A DNA stretch of 64,000 nt from Salinisphaera aquimarina (GTDB lineage Bacteria > Pseudomonadota > Gammaproteobacteria > Nevskiales > Salinisphaeraceae): contig NZ_JBHRSS010000009.1 of assembly GCF_042643355.1 (NCBI RefSeq), positions 1 through 64,000 on the forward strand, in the 5' to 3' direction. Under the pieces are notes generated by a model. It saw nothing but the letters and a program-made list of their open reading frames with translations. It was not told where the DNA came from and searched no databases. The position numbers and the translations under genes were made by a program. Numbering within the stretch: position 1 is the stretch's first letter; each line of letters starts with the position of its first letter. Shown here piece after piece: positions 61,383 to 64,000 of the stretch.

Positions 61383-62779
61383 GATGGCTTGCCCTCGCTG
61401 CTGTCGTCGTCGTTTTCGTCCGGGTCGGCGTCGTGTTCCAGCGCGTCCATCTCCGGATCCTGCGTACGTTGATCGTGATCGCGGTCGGCGCCGATCTGGG
61501 CATCGTTGTGCCAGTCGCCCGGCATGTTCTTGCTCGTCTTCGCACCCATCTTGCGCAGCATTTCGGCCTGGCGCACCAGGTTGCCCTGCCCGTCGGTGAG
61601 TTTCGTGCGCGCGGCGGTCACGGACTTGCCCAGCGTTCCCAGGTTTCTGGAGATCTTGTCGAGATCCTCGATGAAACCGACGAACTTGTCATACAGCGTG
61701 CCGGCGCGACTGGCGATCTTCTCGGCGTTCTTTTCCTGCTTGTCCAGGCGCCAGAGATTTTCCACCGCGCGCAGCATCGGCATGAGCGTGGTCGGCGACA
61801 CCAGCGCGATATTGGCGTCGAGGGCTTCGCGTTGCAGATCGAAATCGCCGCGCAGCGCTTCCACGTAGGCGGCCTCGGAGGGGATGAACATGAACACATA
61901 GTCGAGCGTGCGGATCTCGGCAATGCCTTGGTAGTTCTTGGCCGAGAGCTGCTTGAGATGACGCCGGACCGACTCGATATGCGCCTTGAGCGCGACCCGG
62001 CGTGCGGCTTCGTCTTCGGCCTCGTGAACGCGCAGATAATCGACCAGCGAGACCTTGGAATCGATCACCAGGCTGCGCTCGCCCGGCAGATGGATGACCG
62101 CGTCCGGCAGCTGCCGCTTGCCGTCTTCGGTGGTGGTCGAAAACTGGGTTTTGTACTGGGCGCCCTGCTCCAGACCCGAGCGTTCCAGCACGGTTTCCAG
62201 AATCATCTCGCCCCAGTTGCCCTGGGTCTTGGATTCGCCCTTGAGCGCGTTGGTGAGGTTGGTCGCATCCTCGGCGATCGCCTTGTTGGAGGCCTCGAGC
62301 ATCCGTACCTGCTCGGCCAGGGCGCTGCGCTGGCGGTTCTCCGAGTCGTAGGCTTCCTTGACCTGTTTCTCGAAGCGGCCGATATGATCGCGCAGCGGCG
62401 TGATCAGCGGTTCCAGGCTGGCCTTGTTCTGCTCGGTGAAGGCCTTGCTCTTCTCTTCCAGGATCTCCTGCGACAGGGTCTTGAACTGGTGGGTCAGCGT
62501 CTCGCGCGCCTCGGTCAGGCTCTTGAGCTTGTCCTCGGCGTGACTGCGTTCCGCTTCCAGCCGTGTTTCCAGACGCGCGTTCTCGGCGCGGGCCGTGTCC
62601 AGTTCCTTGCGCACCGCGGCCAGTTCTTCAGCACGCGCGGCGTGTTCGCGGCCCAGCCCGGCCAGTCGCTCCTCTATCTGGGCGCGGGTCGAGCGGGCCC
62701 AGAGCGCGGCCAACACCAGGCCCGCGATCAGGCCGAAGCCGAGCGCAAGCGCCAGTAATATCAGTATGTGTGGACTCAT
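61379..62779 (-). CDS. rmuC: DNA recombination protein RmuC
   Basis: This 466-residue protein has an N-terminal signal-anchor (ILILLALALGFGLIAGLVLAALW) and a long coiled coil (about 30-150). The RmuC core follows (GNWGEMILETVLERSGL, VIDSKVSLVDYLR, YVFMFIPSEAAYVEAL, ISPTTLMP-like VSPTTLMPML). RmuC limits inversions at short inverted repeats and its restriction-like fold suggests a nuclease. The acidic C-terminal tail (DADPDENDDDSSEG) is unusual in length. The ATG at 62779 is chosen over an in-frame TTG just before it. Confidence 0.93.
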   Translation of the reverse strand: MSPHILILLALALGFGLIAGLVLAALWARSTRAQIEERLAGLGREHAARAEELAAVRKELDTARAENARLETRLEAERSHAEDKLKSLTEARETLTHQFKTLSQEILEEKSKAFTEQNKASLEPLITPLRDHIGRFEKQVKEAYDSENRQRSALAEQVRMLEASNKAIAEDATNLTNALKGESKTQGNWGEMILETVLERSGLEQGAQYKTQFSTTTEDGKRQLPDAVIHLPGERSLVIDSKVSLVDYLRVHEAEDEAARRVALKAHIESVRRHLKQLSAKNYQGIAEIRTLDYVFMFIPSEAAYVEALRGDFDLQREALDANIALVSPTTLMPMLRAVENLWRLDKQEKNAEKIASRAGTLYDKFVGFIEDLDKISRNLGTLGKSVTAARTKLTDGQGNLVRQAEMLRKMGAKTSKNMPGDWHNDAQIGADRDHDQRTQDPEMDALEHDADPDENDDDSSEGKPS

Positions 62780-62941
62780 CAACGGGTCCTGCGTTGGGTT
62801 GTCATATACAGCCGAGGCGCATCAGTCTAACCGCCGTGTCGGCGTCGGGTGTGGCGATCGGATCGCGACAGCGGATTCGAGGCGAGTCTAGGCGTACAAT
62901 GCCCGGCCTCATGCACCCTCACGGCGAAGATTTTCGCGCCC

Positions 62942-64000
62942 ATGCTCATCCAGCTTCGTAATCTCAAACTCGCCTATGGCACCCATCCGCTGCTCGACGG
63001 CGCCGAACTGGCGATCGACCGTGGCGAGCGGGTCGCGCTCGTGGGCCGCAACGGTAGCGGCAAGTCGACGCTGATGAAGATCCTGGCCGGCGAAATCGAG
63101 CCGGATGAGGTCAAGCGCGAGCAGAAACCCGACGTACGTGTGGCGCGGCTGGAGCAGGAAGTGCCGCCCGGCACCGCTGGTGCGGTATTCGACGTGGTCG
63201 CTGGCGGGCTCGGCGAAGTCGGCCAGGCCTTGGCGCGATTCCACGAATACACGGCGCGCCTGTCCGCCGGCGAAGACGTCATGGATCAGTTTTCGCGCGC
63301 CCAGGCGGCCGTCGAGGCCGCCGACGGCTGGACCTTGGCGCCACAGGTCGAATCCACCCTGTCGCGGCTGAATCTGGACGCCGACTGGCGCTTCGAGGAT
63401 CTGTCCGGCGGCCAGAAGCGCCGTGTGCTGCTGGCACGCGCGCTGGTGCAGAACCCAGACCTGCTGCTGCTCGACGAACCCACCAACCATCTCGATATCG
63501 CCGCCATCGCCCAGCTCGAGGAAATGCTCCTCGCCTGGCCCGGCGCGCTGCTGTTCATCACCCATGACCGCGCTTTCCTGCGCAATCTGGCCACCCGCAT
63601 CATCGATCTGGATCGCGGCCAGCTGACCTCCTGGCCGGGCAACTACGAGGGCTTTCTCGAAGGCAAGGACAAGATGCTCGCCGACGAGGAAAAGACCAAC
63701 GCCCTGTTCGACAAGCGTCTGGCTCAGGAGGAGGTGTGGATTCGTCAGGGCATCAAGGCACGGCGTACCCGCAACGAGGGCCGCGTACGCGCGCTCGAAT
63801 CGATGCGCAAGGAACGCTCGCAGCGGCGCCAGCGCAGTGGCACCGCCAATATCGTCACCCAGGACGCGGCGCGCTCCGGAAAGCACGTGCTCGTCGCCGA
63901 GGGCCTGGCCTACCAATGGGGCGACAAGCCGATCGTCAACAATCTGTCGACGGTGATCCAGCGCGGCGACAAGGTCGGCGTCATCGGCCCCAACGGCTGT
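62942..64000 (+). CDS. uup: ABC-F ATPase Uup, N-terminal part (runs off the window)
   Basis: The first 353 codons are present and open to the window end. The first ATPase domain is complete: GRNGSGKSTLMKIL, LSGGQKRRVLLARAL and LLLDEPTNHLDI. It is followed by the charged linker (KARRTRNEGRVRALESMRKERSQRRQ) and the start of the second Walker A (GVIGPNGC). The KRRVLLARAL signature and the linker with ARRTRNEGR are typical of Uup, which acts on branched DNA and ribosome-associated processes. The start at 62942 follows a weak GGCGAAGA site. A TACAAT -10-like hexamer lies at 62895. Confidence 0.92.
   Translation, partial: MLIQLRNLKLAYGTHPLLDGAELAIDRGERVALVGRNGSGKSTLMKILAGEIEPDEVKREQKPDVRVARLEQEVPPGTAGAVFDVVAGGLGEVGQALARFHEYTARLSAGEDVMDQFSRAQAAVEAADGWTLAPQVESTLSRLNLDADWRFEDLSGGQKRRVLLARALVQNPDLLLLDEPTNHLDIAAIAQLEEMLLAWPGALLFITHDRAFLRNLATRIIDLDRGQLTSWPGNYEGFLEGKDKMLADEEKTNALFDKRLAQEEVWIRQGIKARRTRNEGRVRALESMRKERSQRRQRSGTANIVTQDAARSGKHVLVAEGLAYQWGDKPIVNNLSTVIQRGDKVGVIGPNGC

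Overview
The window is about 64 kb of high-GC, densely coded chromosome from a Gammaproteobacterium. The support for this is a fused NuoCD, an E. coli-type NuoG with the extra N7 cysteines, and a complete acyclic-terpene (Atu) cluster like that of Pseudomonas. The overall gene mix (P450, fatty-acyl ligase, SQDG genes, very high GC) would fit a marine or halophilic lineage such as Salinisphaera, but that is a guess from memory and not shown by the sequence. There is no phage, plasmid or transposase gene. Foreign-looking DNA is limited to one low-GC gene (33308-34186) and a few repeat islands.

Layout. 1-2400: thiC (partial) and a coupled pncB-pncA pair for NAD salvage. 2475-8000: a lipid mini-cluster with two tandem DUF374 acyltransferases, a fatty-acyl-AMP ligase fused to an ACP, a cytochrome P450 and a divergent Sfp-type phosphopantetheinyl transferase. 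8000-18000: housekeeping and envelope genes (NUDIX, LpxH-like phosphoesterase, purD, a retropepsin / inactive transglutaminase / glutamate-ligase-like trio, a PmtA-like methyltransferase, an acireductone dioxygenase, and an aconitase with one altered cluster motif). 18172-33120: the complete nuoA-N operon (complex I), with a hairpin repeat family in two of its intergenic gaps. 33121-34500: a small low-GC island with a HEPN-like gene. 34501-38221: FAD-linked 2-hydroxyacid dehydrogenase, SDR39U1-type epimerase, tRNA-Gly(CCC), universal stress protein and a lipoprotein. 38239-48532: an Atu-type operon (atuA, two atuD-like dehydrogenases, atuC, atuE, atuF) with a divergent TetR regulator and an SDR. 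48533-50880: two repeat-bearing non-coding stretches around a quinone oxidoreductase. 50881-53120: sqdX-like and sqdB genes for sulfolipid. 53196-56603: two membrane or PAS-linked diguanylate cyclases. 56664-60138: an operon of CstA, a Cys-cluster protein, a cory-CC-star protein and an ArsA/Get3-like ATPase. 60273-64000: MoeB with an N-terminal rhodanese, RmuC, and the start of Uup.

How it fits together. Lipid chemistry recurs: DUF374 acyltransferases, ACP-tethered fatty acid plus P450, a PE-methyltransferase-like enzyme, LpxH-like and SQDG synthesis. Catabolism is represented by the Atu pathway feeding acyl-CoA into beta-oxidation, aconitase and complex I. Many operons use 1- or 4-base stop/start overlaps (ATGA, GTGA, TGATG).

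The most promising candidates for under-described systems are the FAAL-ACP/P450/PPTase cluster, the CstA/Cys-cluster/cory-CC-star/ArsA operon, and the hairpin repeat elements placed inside the nuo operon.
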